A DNA stretch of 62,187 bases from NCBI GenBank assembly GCA_022340615.1, contig JAJDNO010000019.1:1-62187 (forward strand), in the 5' to 3' direction. Shown piece after piece: positions 37,236 through 46,204 of the stretch; position 1 is the stretch's first letter, and each line of letters begins with the position of its first letter. The DNA is from Gallionella sp. GTDB lineage: Bacteria > Pseudomonadota > Gammaproteobacteria > Burkholderiales > Gallionellaceae. The notes beneath the pieces were generated by a model. It was given only the letters and a program-made list of their open reading frames with translations. It did no database searches and was not told the origin of the DNA. A program made the position numbers and the translations under genes.

Positions 37236-40017
37236 GCTGACAAAAAAACTGTCCAATTATTCCCTCACCTGGAAACTGCTGCTGGTTCCGGTGATCGCGA
37301 CGCTGAGTTTTGCCGCCTATCTGGCGTATTCATCCCAGGTGATGTCGAAAGGCGATGATGTCCTCAAGGAACTGCGAGATGTCGATTACCCGATACTCGA
37401 TGAGGCCGAGAAAAATCTGAACGCCTACACAAGCGTCGTGGATGCGCTCAACACCGCGGCGGCTACCGGCGAGACGGATTTCCTGGATATCGCGAACGAC
37501 AAGGCATCAGAAATTCTGGGCCGTTACCGGATACTGAAGCAGCTTGATACCATGCACCGCGGCAAGCTGGAAAAACTGGAAGCCGACTTCAATACCTATT
37601 TCAATCTGGCGCTGGATGTAGCGACCCGGATGGCGGCAAGAAAGGAAATGCCCGCCGAGCACGAGATCCTGAGGATGCGGACCTTGCGGGATAACTATCT
37701 GTCCGAGATCAAGGCATACAAGACCAATACCGAACAGGATTATCATCGCGATGTGGCCACCGCGATCGAAAGATCCGAACACGCGCAGAGCTGGGGGGTC
37801 GGCATCGGTTCGCTGATGCTGCTGATCATCGCAGCGCTTACCCTGCGGGTCACGCGCGGCATCGTGGTGCTGGAAAAGCATGTGGCTGAGCGCAGCCGGT
37901 TGCTGGTGGCGGTCAACCAGGAACTCGAGAAGGAAATCTACAAGCTGAAAGCGGCCGAGGAAGCCAAGCAACAGGCCGAGGTTGCGAAGAGCGAAGCGGA
38001 AACCGCCAACCAGATCAAGGACGAATTCCTTGCAAACATGAGCCATGAAATCCGCACGCCGATGAACGCAATCATCGGTTTGAGCCATCTTTGCCTGCAG
38101 ACCGGGATGACCGCGAAGCAGCAGGATTACCTGAAGAAGATCAACGGTTCGGCAAAATCGCTGCTGAGGATATTGAACGACATACTCGACATCTCGAAAA
38201 TCGAGGCCGGGAAACTGGAAATCGAGCAGGTCACCTTCGAACTTGAAGAGGTGATGAGCAATGTGGCGACGATCGCCGGAAGCCGGGCGCACGAGAAGAA
38301 ACTCGAGTTCCTGATGCAGACCGCACCTGATGTGCCGCCATTGCTGATCGGCGACCCGCTGCGGCTGAGCCAGGTGCTGATCAATCTGGCCGGCAATGCC
38401 GTCAAGTTTACCCAGTATGGAGAAGTGATCTTGCGTGTCGCGCGGGCGAGGGAAACCAGCGATGAGATCGTGCTGCGTTTCACCGTGATCGACACCGGGA
38501 TCGGGATGACCCAGCAGGAAATCGACAGGTTGTTCCATCCGTTTACCCAGGCGGATTCCAGCACCACCCGCAAATTCGGGGGCACCGGCCTGGGACTGAC
38601 GATCAGCAAGCGCCTGGTCGAAATGATGGGCGGGAGAATCTGGGTCGAAAGCAACCCGGGCTATGGTTCGAGATTCATATTCGTCGCGCGCTTCCAGAAA
38701 CCGGCAAAACAATTGCACTTCAATCCGGCTGCGATCAGCGACCTGAGCGGGCTGCGCGTTCTGGCGGTGGATCAGAGCCCGAACAGCCTGCAGATCCTCA
38801 AGGGCTACCTGGAATCATTCGATCTCGATGTGACGATTTCCGGGAACAGCAAGGAAGCGCTGGAACTGGTCAGAAATGCAAACGAAGAAAGGAATCCCTT
38901 TGGCCTGGTTGTGGTCAATTGCAAACTTCCCGAGATGGACGGTATCGACCTGGCGCACAAGCTCCACGAAATCTCATTCCTGAGCTTCAGACCCAAGGTT
39001 CTGATGATTTCCTCCAGTGACCAGGATGAACTGATGAAACGGATGGACAGTGAGACAGTCGACGGCATACTGGCCAAGCCATTCCAGCCGAGCAAGTTGC
39101 TCGATGCGGTCAGCAAGGTTTCGGGCAGGAGCGTGCTGTCTTCGGGCAGGTTCAAGATAATCAGCGAACAGCTCAGTCCCGAGCTCGTTTCCCGCATCCG
39201 TGGCGCCCGCCTGCTGCTGGCCGAGGACAACGAGATCAACCGCCAGGTTGCGCAGGAAATTCTTGAGGGATTCGGAATCGAAATTACCACCGCGGAGAAC
39301 GGCGAGGAGGCGATCGCGCTGTTGGCAGCGGAAGAATTCGATGGTGTGCTGATGGATATGCAGATGCCGGTGATGGACGGCGTCACCGCCACCAGGCTGA
39401 TACGGAAGAATCCGAAATTTTCCGAGCTGCCGATCATCGCGCTGACGGCAAATGTGATGGTCAGCCAGCAGAACGAGTTCATTGAGGCGGGCATTACCGA
39501 TTACATCGGCAAGCCGATCGATCCCTACCGCATGGTTACGACACTGGCCAAGTGGATAAACCCGAAGCGCGCCGCTGCGGAAACGCCGTCCGGACACTCG
39601 GAGACGAAACCCGAATCCGAAGAGCGAGCCGCGCCGGATTCCAGACCGGGATCAGAATCAATGCCGGAGCTGCCCGGCATCAACGTCGCGGAAAGCGTGC
39701 GCCGGATGGGCGGCAATGTCGCCCTGTACTGCAAGCTGCTAGACAAGTTTCGGGTCAACGAGCGCAGCTTTGCCGGCACGCTGCGCGAGGCGCTGGCCGA
39801 AGGAGACCACGTCAGCGCGGAAAGGCTTGCGCACACCCTGCGCGGCACCGCGGGGACGCTGGGCGCAAACAACCTGCAGGAGCTGGCGGCAACGCTGGAA
39901 AGCTGCATCCACAAAGCGGAATTTGGCGAAGTCGATAATCTGATCGCGCGAACCGAAAACGAGCTTGCCGAATTTATCGCCGCGATCGATCATGCGCTTG
40001 AGAGCAGCCAGACCTGA
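37228..40017 (+). CDS. Hybrid histidine kinase with pseudo-receiver, receiver and Hpt domains
   Basis: The product is 929 aa from the ATG at 37228 (a TTG three codons earlier is possible). Order: TM1 (15-35), helical periplasmic sensor (to about 185), TM2, coiled coil, HisKA with His273 (NMSHEIRTPMNA), HATPase, REC1, REC2 with Asp710 (LMDMQMP), and Hpt with His869 (AHTLRGTAGTLG). REC1 has Asn564 where the phosphoacceptor Asp should be, so it cannot be phosphorylated normally. The Hpt could pass phosphate to the twin single-domain regulators that flank the cluster. Confidence 0.92.
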   Translation: MTELTKKLSNYSLTWKLLLVPVIATLSFAAYLAYSSQVMSKGDDVLKELRDVDYPILDEAEKNLNAYTSVVDALNTAAATGETDFLDIANDKASEILGRYRILKQLDTMHRGKLEKLEADFNTYFNLALDVATRMAARKEMPAEHEILRMRTLRDNYLSEIKAYKTNTEQDYHRDVATAIERSEHAQSWGVGIGSLMLLIIAALTLRVTRGIVVLEKHVAERSRLLVAVNQELEKEIYKLKAAEEAKQQAEVAKSEAETANQIKDEFLANMSHEIRTPMNAIIGLSHLCLQTGMTAKQQDYLKKINGSAKSLLRILNDILDISKIEAGKLEIEQVTFELEEVMSNVATIAGSRAHEKKLEFLMQTAPDVPPLLIGDPLRLSQVLINLAGNAVKFTQYGEVILRVARARETSDEIVLRFTVIDTGIGMTQQEIDRLFHPFTQADSSTTRKFGGTGLGLTISKRLVEMMGGRIWVESNPGYGSRFIFVARFQKPAKQLHFNPAAISDLSGLRVLAVDQSPNSLQILKGYLESFDLDVTISGNSKEALELVRNANEERNPFGLVVVNCKLPEMDGIDLAHKLHEISFLSFRPKVLMISSSDQDELMKRMDSETVDGILAKPFQPSKLLDAVSKVSGRSVLSSGRFKIISEQLSPELVSRIRGARLLLAEDNEINRQVAQEILEGFGIEITTAENGEEAIALLAAEEFDGVLMDMQMPVMDGVTATRLIRKNPKFSELPIIALTANVMVSQQNEFIEAGITDYIGKPIDPYRMVTTLAKWINPKRAAAETPSGHSETKPESEERAAPDSRPGSESMPELPGINVAESVRRMGGNVALYCKLLDKFRVNERSFAGTLREALAEGDHVSAERLAHTLRGTAGTLGANNLQELAATLESCIHKAEFGEVDNLIARTENELAEFIAAIDHALESSQT

Positions 40018-40111
40018 TGCGGCCGGGATGGATGAAATATTCAGTCACGCGTTACCGGGACATTGCCGCGTGGCGGTAGAATGAGGTATGCACGAAATTA
40101 AGGAGAAAACA

Positions 40112-40612
40112 ATGGAAGAAAGCGCAGCGCGTCCGACGATACTGGTGGTGGATGATGCCCCTGATATCCTGATGATCATCGAGTCGATTCTGGGCAAGCA
40201 TTATTCGCTGAAATTGTTCAGCGACTCGCAGCAGGCGCTGGACTATGCATTTGCGAATCCGCCCGACCTGATCCTGCTCGACATCATGATGCCGAATATC
40301 GATGGTCTGGAAGCGTGCCGGCGCCTGAAGGCGAATCCCGCGCTGACCGATGTGCCGGTCATCTTCATCACGGCAAAAAACGAGGACGAATACGAGGAAT
40401 ATTCGTTTTCGGTCGGCGCATCGGATTTCATCCACAAGCCGATCAACGCGCCCATCCTGCTTGCGCGGGTGAACACCCATCTGAAGATCAAGCTGGTGAT
40501 GGATTACCTGCGCGAAGAAAACGCCCGGCTGCAGGACAGCAAGAAGCCGTCATCATCAGAACTGATGAAAGTGATCAAGCTGCTGTGGGAAAATCCGTTC
40601 ATCAAATTCTGA
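40112..40612 (+). CDS. Single-domain response regulator (twin B)
   Basis: The product is 166 aa from the ATG at 40112, with AAGGAG eight bases upstream. REC features: VVDDAPD, Asp57 (LILLDIMMP), FITAK, DFIHKPI. A helical tail replaces an output domain. It is close kin of twin A at 34852-35340 and lies 95 bases after the kinase on the same strand. The tails of the two differ after about residue 135, so they may have distinct partners. Confidence 0.93.
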   Translation: MEESAARPTILVVDDAPDILMIIESILGKHYSLKLFSDSQQALDYAFANPPDLILLDIMMPNIDGLEACRRLKANPALTDVPVIFITAKNEDEYEEYSFSVGASDFIHKPINAPILLARVNTHLKIKLVMDYLREENARLQDSKKPSSSELMKVIKLLWENPFIKF

Positions 40613-40619
40613 TTCCGCA

Positions 40620-41168
40620 TCAGAACCAGATTTCCGGATAGCGCCGCGATGATGGAATGTTGTTGACCAGCAACGCGACCGCCAGCAGGATCAACGGCCC
40701 GACGGTGGCCGGCATCAGCACATACCAGAATCCCAGCTTGTGCACGCCCGGCGACCCGATCACCGCGATCAGCGCCGTGGCGCCGCCGGGCGGGTGCAGG
40801 GTCCGGGTGGCATGCATCAGCGCAATCGCAGTCGCAACCGCCATCGCCTGTGCTAGCCACGGGTAGGGGTGCAGCAGTTTCCAGCAGGCGACGCCGACGA
40901 TGGCCGACAGGATGTGACCGCCGATCAGATTGCGCGGTTGCGCCAGCGGACTGCGCACCGCTCCATACACCAGCACCGCGGTGGCGCCGAACGAACCGAT
41001 CATCAGCGACAGGTCGGTGCCGGTAAAAAAGAAATGATTCACCCATGCGACCGCGGCGATGCCGAGGAATGCACCTGTCCACGACCAGAAGATTTCGGCG
41101 CTGCTGACGCGCGGCGGACTGCCGCGGGTGGTGCCCTGCATCTTGCGCAAATATTCCGGAATCTTCAT
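40620..41168 (-). CDS. HPP family membrane protein
   Basis: The product is 182 aa with four to five membrane helices. The family name motif is present (TRTLHPPGGATAL), with GSFGATAVLVYGA and SPLAQPRNLIGGH before it. HPP proteins include plastid nitrite transporters. It overlaps the CBS gene by ATGA. In many bacteria HPP and CBS domains are fused as HPP-CBS; here they are two genes in the opposite order. Confidence 0.93.
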   Translation of the reverse strand: MKIPEYLRKMQGTTRGSPPRVSSAEIFWSWTGAFLGIAAVAWVNHFFFTGTDLSLMIGSFGATAVLVYGAVRSPLAQPRNLIGGHILSAIVGVACWKLLHPYPWLAQAMAVATAIALMHATRTLHPPGGATALIAVIGSPGVHKLGFWYVLMPATVGPLILLAVALLVNNIPSSRRYPEIWF

Positions 41169-41791
41169 CGCAGGCTTTCGGGGTGACGGGCGCTCAGGAA
41201 GTCCTTGCGCAGCAGCAGTCCGAGCAGCCTGCCGTCGCCGTCCACGACCGGCATGCTGCGGCCCTTGTGGCGGCGGAATGCGGCGATGGTTTCCGCGAAC
41301 CCGGCATTCTCCCTCACCGTAACCGCGGGCGCAGCCATCGCCTTGCTGACCGGAGTCTCATGGCAGCGGTGCTTCAATTCGAATTTCTCATCGAGCATGC
41401 TCAGCAGCAATTGCAGGAAGGTGTCGACGTTGAGCCGGCGCAGAAAATCGTTTTCGGTGAGCATGCCGGTTACCCGGCCGTCTGCGTCTACCACCGGCAG
41501 CGCCTTGTAGCCGGACTCGACCATCGCCTTGGCCGCTTCGTCCAGAGGCATGCCGGGATGCAGCGGTGTTATCCCGGTGCGCATCAGGCTGGCCGCTCGG
41601 AAATTGCCGAACAGACGGTCGAGCGCATGGCGGTGTGCGAGGTGATAGATGGTGCGGAAATCGTCAGTAGAGATGTCGAGATAGCCCGGAATATGCTGCA
41701 TCGCATCCAGGATATCGCCATCGGTGAGTTCCATTTCCGGCTCGTTGTCGTCAGGGCCGGTGTCGGTATGTTTGTTCTGTGGATGTTCCAT
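41165..41791 (-). CDS. CBS-pair protein
   Basis: The product is 208 aa. Two CBS motifs are visible (about residues 85-145 with ALPVVDADGRVTGMLTENDF and 150-205 with SMPVVDGDGRLLGLLLRKDF). The acidic N-terminal 60 residues are unlike CBS. It likely binds adenine nucleotides and controls the HPP protein encoded next by an overlapping frame. Confidence 0.9.
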   Translation of the reverse strand: MEHPQNKHTDTGPDDNEPEMELTDGDILDAMQHIPGYLDISTDDFRTIYHLAHRHALDRLFGNFRAASLMRTGITPLHPGMPLDEAAKAMVESGYKALPVVDADGRVTGMLTENDFLRRLNVDTFLQLLLSMLDEKFELKHRCHETPVSKAMAAPAVTVRENAGFAETIAAFRRHKGRSMPVVDGDGRLLGLLLRKDFLSARHPESLR

Positions 41792-41956
41792 CACGAAAGT
41801 TTACGTAAAAATGTATGATGAATATATATTAACGGATTTGAGTGCAACTGCACAATCCGGCCCGTATGTCGCGCTAAGGTTTAACAATACTGACTTTAGC
41901 ATCCGTTACAATGTCAGCCGGCAGCTATATTTAAACTTCAAACAGGAGAGACTGGC

Positions 41957-42169
41957 ATGGCAAATGGTTCATCATCCGCAATGAAAATCATCGGCATCGT
42001 TCTGGCAGTCGTAGGCGTCGGCCTGGCTTTCTGGGGCTACCGCCTGTCGGGTTCGATCGGTTCCCAGTTAACCCACGCGCTGACCGGTGCCGATTCCGAC
42101 CAGGTGATGCGTTTCTATATCGGCGGCGCGGCCAGCTTCGTCGTCGGCGTATTCCTGCTGTTCAAGTAA
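41957..42169 (+). CDS. DUF3185 family small membrane protein
   Basis: The product is 70 aa, with AACAGGAGAGACTGGC before the ATG. Two membrane helices flank a GSIGSQLTHALTGADSDQVM loop, the recognised pattern of DUF3185. Function is unknown. It is convergent with the MFS gene, and a GC-rich stem at 42172-42202 lies between them. Confidence 0.85.
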   Translation: MANGSSSAMKIIGIVLAVVGVGLAFWGYRLSGSIGSQLTHALTGADSDQVMRFYIGGAASFVVGVFLLFK

Positions 42170-42188
42170 TCCGGGCGGCGCCTTTCCG

Positions 42189-43790
42189 CTAGCGCCTGCC
42201 CGCGATCAGGTGAGTGACCCTGGGCGGCTCGCTGCCGAGATGGAACGCGCGCACCCGGTCGAGGATCGCGCGGTCCGCAACCGTGACCCGTTCATGCTGG
42301 CGCAAATGCTCCAGCCATGATTCGACCATGAAGCATTCCACCATCCGCTCCGGATGATCGGCATCGCTGAACAACTCCCACATGAACGCGCCATCGCGGC
42401 GCCGTATCCTGCGCACCGTCTGGTGCATTTTTGTTGCGAATTCATCGGTTCTGGCCGGGTCGATGAGGTATTCAACCGTGACCATCACCGGGCCGGGGTC
42501 GGCCTCGGTGTCGGCGGCCAGCATCGGTGTTGGCCAGTTGATCGACGGCGTCAGGTCGGTTTCGTCATGCTGCCCGATGCGGTATTTCCAGGTGGCTGCA
42601 ATGCCGAGCAGGGCTCCGACAGCTGCCGCGGTCAGTGCGAACGGAATGCCGATCCACGAAGCGATCTGTCCCCACAGCGTGCTGCCAGCGGCCATGCCGC
42701 CCATGAACACCACCCAGAACAGCGCCAGGCCGCGGGCGCGCACCCACGCCGGCAAAGCGGTCTGCGCGGCGGTCATCAATGACGAGACCACGCTGATCCA
42801 GGCCGTGCCGGTCATCACCATCGCAATGCCGGCCTCATACACGCTGGCGCTGTGCGCAAGCGCCAGCATCGCGATCGCGTAAAGTACAGTGGCGCCCGCC
42901 ACGATGCCGTCACGCGACAAACGGGTGCGGACCCGCGGCAGCAACAGCGCACCGGTAATTGCGCCGACCCCGATGCAGGCCAGAAACAGCCCGAAGGTGC
43001 CGGGACCGCGCTGCAATTCCTGCCGGACCACCAGCGGCAGCAGCGCCCAGGATGCGCTGGCGAACACGAAGAAGCCGGCGCCCCGGGTCAGCACCGCGCG
43101 CAGTTCCGGGGAATGGCGCGCATAGCGCAGCCCGGCACGCATTGCACCGACCACGCGTTCGGCGGGCAATTCGTTGTCGCTGGGCGCGTTCTGCCAGTTT
43201 TTCAGCGCGACGATCACGGTCAGGAACGAAAGCGCGTTCAGGATGAACACCAGACCCGGCCCGGCGGCGGCAACGATGAAGCCGGCAATCGCCGGCCCGA
43301 CCGAGCGCGATACGTTCATCCCGATCGAGTTCAGCCCGATTGCGGCATGCAGCTCGGAGCGCTGCACCAGTTCCGGCGTGATCGCGCCCCAGGCCGGCAT
43401 CATCATTGCGGTGCCGATGCCGAGCGCGAAAGTAAACAGCAGCAGCGTCATCGCGGTCGTCACGCCGGTCAGCGTCAGCACGCCGAGCAGCGCGGCGGCG
43501 GACATCATCCACAGCTGAGATGCGATCAGGTAGCGCCGCCGGTCGACGATATCGGCCAGCGCGCCGGCAGGCAGCGCGAGCATGAATACCGGCGCGGAAG
43601 TGGCGGCCTGCACCAGCGCAACCATCAGCGGGCTCGGCGAGAGCGTGGTCATCAGCCAGCCGGCGCCGACCTCGTGCATCCAGGAGCCGATGTTCGACAC
43701 CACCGATGCGATCCACAGCGTGCGGAACACCCGGTGGCGCAGCGGCGCCCAGGCGGACAATGACAGGTCTTTTACGGAACTTGCACTCAT
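42189..43790 (-). CDS. MFS transporter (MFS_3 type) with C-terminal ABM-like domain
   Basis: The product is 533 aa. Twelve membrane helices carry the loop 2-3 motif GALADIVDRRRYL. The last 120 residues (MVTVEYLIDPARTDEF ... GAFMWELFSDADHPERMVE) resemble an antibiotic-monooxygenase-like ferredoxin fold, which is known for this EntS-like family. It probably exports a small compound or siderophore, but no biosynthetic genes are near. It starts 53 bases after the mqo stop. Confidence 0.88.
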   Translation of the reverse strand: MSASSVKDLSLSAWAPLRHRVFRTLWIASVVSNIGSWMHEVGAGWLMTTLSPSPLMVALVQAATSAPVFMLALPAGALADIVDRRRYLIASQLWMMSAAALLGVLTLTGVTTAMTLLLFTFALGIGTAMMMPAWGAITPELVQRSELHAAIGLNSIGMNVSRSVGPAIAGFIVAAAGPGLVFILNALSFLTVIVALKNWQNAPSDNELPAERVVGAMRAGLRYARHSPELRAVLTRGAGFFVFASASWALLPLVVRQELQRGPGTFGLFLACIGVGAITGALLLPRVRTRLSRDGIVAGATVLYAIAMLALAHSASVYEAGIAMVMTGTAWISVVSSLMTAAQTALPAWVRARGLALFWVVFMGGMAAGSTLWGQIASWIGIPFALTAAAVGALLGIAATWKYRIGQHDETDLTPSINWPTPMLAADTEADPGPVMVTVEYLIDPARTDEFATKMHQTVRRIRRRDGAFMWELFSDADHPERMVECFMVESWLEHLRQHERVTVADRAILDRVRAFHLGSEPPRVTHLIAGRR

Positions 43791-43843
43791 GTAGATTTAT
43801 TTTTCTTTGCTGCGAAGGAGGCTGGCCGGGGCTGAACGCCTGT

Positions 43844-45358
43844 TCATTTCTTTTTGCTGCCGGACTTGCCTTCCCGGTGCTCCAGCCCCAGCGTGGCGAG
43901 CGTCCTTTCGCGCACAGCATGCAGCAGCGCAACATTCTCGTCCAGCGATTCGCCATAGGAAGGAATCATCTCCTTCAGTTTGCGCTGCCACTCGGCGCTT
44001 TTGATACGCGACTTGAAGCAGCGCTCGATCACTTCGATCATCGCCTGCACCGAAGTCGACGCGCCCGGCGATGCGCCGAGCAGCGAAGCGAGCGTGCCGT
44101 CTTTCGCGGTGACGATCTCGGTGCCGAATTCCAGCCTGCCGCCGTTGATGTCGCAATCCTTGATGATCTGCACGCGCAGCCCGGCCGAGGCCAGTTCCCA
44201 GTCCTTCAGCTTTGCATCCGCATAGAATTCCTGCAGGCTCGCAACACGGTCCTTGTGCGAACGGAAAGCCTCGGCGACCAGATAGCGGGTCAGTTCCAGG
44301 TTGTCGCGCGCCACCGCGAGCATCGGTTTGAGGTTGTTCGACTTGATCGACGAGAACATGTCCAGCACCGAGCCGCCTTTCAGAAAGCGTGTGGTGATGC
44401 TGGCGAACGGTCCGAACAGCAGGCCCGGCTTGCCGTCGATGATGCGCGCATCCAGGTGCGGCACCGACATCGGCGGCGCGCCGACGGGCGCCTTGCCGTA
44501 CACCTTGCTGGTGTGGCGTTTCACCACGTCCGGATTCCGGCAGATCAGCCAGTGCCCGCTTACCGGGAATCCGCCGTAGCCCTGGCCTTCGGTTATCCCG
44601 GATTTCTGCAGCAGCGGCAGCGCCCCGCCGCCCGCGCCGAGAAACACGAAACCTGCATCGATGGTCTTGCTGTGGTTCTGGTGATTGTCGGTGACGCGTA
44701 CATGCCAGCGGCCGTCCGGATGCTGTTTCAGGCCGGTGATGGTATGGCCGAGCCTGAGCTCGAAAGTCGGTTGCCGCGACATCGCCCTGACCAGTTTGCG
44801 CGTCAGCATCCCGAAATCGACGTCGGTGCCGTGCTTGACCTGGGTGGCCGCGATCGGCTGATTCGGGTCGCGATGTTCCATCACCAGCGGCATCCATTTA
44901 CGCAGCACCGCAGGGTCCTCGCTGTATTCCATTTCCTCGAACAGGTGATGGGTGTGCAGTGCCTGGTAGCGCTTGCGCAGGAAAGCGACATTCTGTTCGC
45001 CCCAGACGAAGCTCTGGTGATAGATCGGATTGATGAATTTCTCCGGAGCGGGCAGCACGCCCTGTTCGACCAGGTATGACCAGAACTGCAGCGACGCCTC
45101 GTAGGCCGCGTTGATAGCCAGCGCGCGGCTGATATCGACGCTGCCGTCCGGGCGCTGCGGCGTGTAATTCAGCTCGCAATAACCGGCATGGCCGGTGCCG
45201 GCATTGTTCAGCCCGTGCGAACTTTCGTGGGCCACCCGGCTCAGCCGTTCGACCATCATGATCTTCAGCGACGGGTCCAGCAAAGACAGCAGCTTGCCCA
45301 GCGTCGCGCTCATCACGCCGGCACCGACCAGCAATACGTCCACCTTTTTAAGCGACAT
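43844..45358 (-). CDS. mqo: Malate:quinone oxidoreductase
   Basis: The product is 504 aa, normal for Mqo. It oxidises malate to oxaloacetate at the membrane with FAD and reduces quinone. The FAD motif is VGAGVMSATLG at residues 11-21; SRVAHESSHGLNNAGTGHA and GTDVDFGMLTR follow. It can bypass NAD-dependent malate dehydrogenase. Confidence 0.97.
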   Translation of the reverse strand: MSLKKVDVLLVGAGVMSATLGKLLSLLDPSLKIMMVERLSRVAHESSHGLNNAGTGHAGYCELNYTPQRPDGSVDISRALAINAAYEASLQFWSYLVEQGVLPAPEKFINPIYHQSFVWGEQNVAFLRKRYQALHTHHLFEEMEYSEDPAVLRKWMPLVMEHRDPNQPIAATQVKHGTDVDFGMLTRKLVRAMSRQPTFELRLGHTITGLKQHPDGRWHVRVTDNHQNHSKTIDAGFVFLGAGGGALPLLQKSGITEGQGYGGFPVSGHWLICRNPDVVKRHTSKVYGKAPVGAPPMSVPHLDARIIDGKPGLLFGPFASITTRFLKGGSVLDMFSSIKSNNLKPMLAVARDNLELTRYLVAEAFRSHKDRVASLQEFYADAKLKDWELASAGLRVQIIKDCDINGGRLEFGTEIVTAKDGTLASLLGASPGASTSVQAMIEVIERCFKSRIKSAEWQRKLKEMIPSYGESLDENVALLHAVRERTLATLGLEHREGKSGSKKK

Positions 45359-45473
45359 GCACGTTCATCCTTAGGGTAAATCAATCAATAATCAGCAGCT
45401 GCTTAATATATACAGAAGGCTGCACAATCGGTGTGCTTTTCGATTTTCCCGCGTCATGCGCAAGTCTTTCGCG

Positions 45474-46166
45474 TCATGCATCGTTCAAAGCCTTTTGCCA
45501 GCTGCGCAGCGGGATGCATGTCTGCAGGCGGTTGATCGCCCGATCGACGAGCGCGGCATGGATCTCGTGTCCAACGGATGAAGCGATGTCCAGCGTGGCA
45601 TCCCCCTGCAATTCGGTGAGCCTTGCATAGGCAGCGTGTGCGTGCGCGACCGGGATCACGCTGTCGTTTTCGCCGTGCAACAGGTGCACGGTGGTCAGCT
45701 CGGGCGCTTTGTCAGGAAGCGTTGCAAACCGGCCGGAAAACGACAGCACCCTGCCGACGCCGCCATCATGGGCAATGCTGTATTCCAGCGCCATGATTGC
45801 GCCCTGGGAAAAGCCCACCAGCGCGGTGTCGGATTGCAGGATGCGGTGGCGATGCTGTGCCTGCCGCACCAGATCATGCAGCGCCGGCATCGCCGCGGCG
45901 ACCCGCGCGGGCCGGGTATCTTCGGTCATACCGCTGATCGAGAACCATTGCCGGAGAAAATCGCTTTTGCCCGACGGTCCGCGATCGAATGGCTGAAACC
46001 CGTCCGGCAGCATGAATGCCGCGCCGGGAAAGACTTTCTTCAGCGCATGGGCCAGCGGCAGCAGGGCTGACGAACTGGCGCCCACGCCGTGCAACAGCAC
46101 GAACAGCTGTTTTGCCGGTCCCGCATCCGGGAGCAGCTCGATACCCTGAAAAAATTGCTCGGTCAT
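45474..46166 (-). CDS. Carboxylesterase/phospholipase family esterase, YpfH-like
   Basis: The product is 230 aa from the ATG at 46166. The nucleophile is Ser120 in VGFSQGA, with Asp in LLHGENDSVIP and His in SVGHEIH. FVLLHGVGASS is the oxyanion strand. It is a cytoplasmic serine esterase and the last gene of the pirin/DoxX operon. Two copies of CGCGTCATGC, 20 bp apart, overlap its stop codon. Confidence 0.87.
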   Translation of the reverse strand: MTEQFFQGIELLPDAGPAKQLFVLLHGVGASSSALLPLAHALKKVFPGAAFMLPDGFQPFDRGPSGKSDFLRQWFSISGMTEDTRPARVAAAMPALHDLVRQAQHRHRILQSDTALVGFSQGAIMALEYSIAHDGGVGRVLSFSGRFATLPDKAPELTTVHLLHGENDSVIPVAHAHAAYARLTELQGDATLDIASSVGHEIHAALVDRAINRLQTCIPLRSWQKALNDA

Positions 46167-46204
46167 AAGTTTGTTCCGAAGTTGCACAGCATACGGCTCG
46201 GGTC

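Noticed and set aside
42172-42202. GC-rich stem between the DUF3185 and MFS genes
   Set aside because: It has a bulge, no T run on either strand, and overlaps the MFS stop codon, so I do not call it a terminator.
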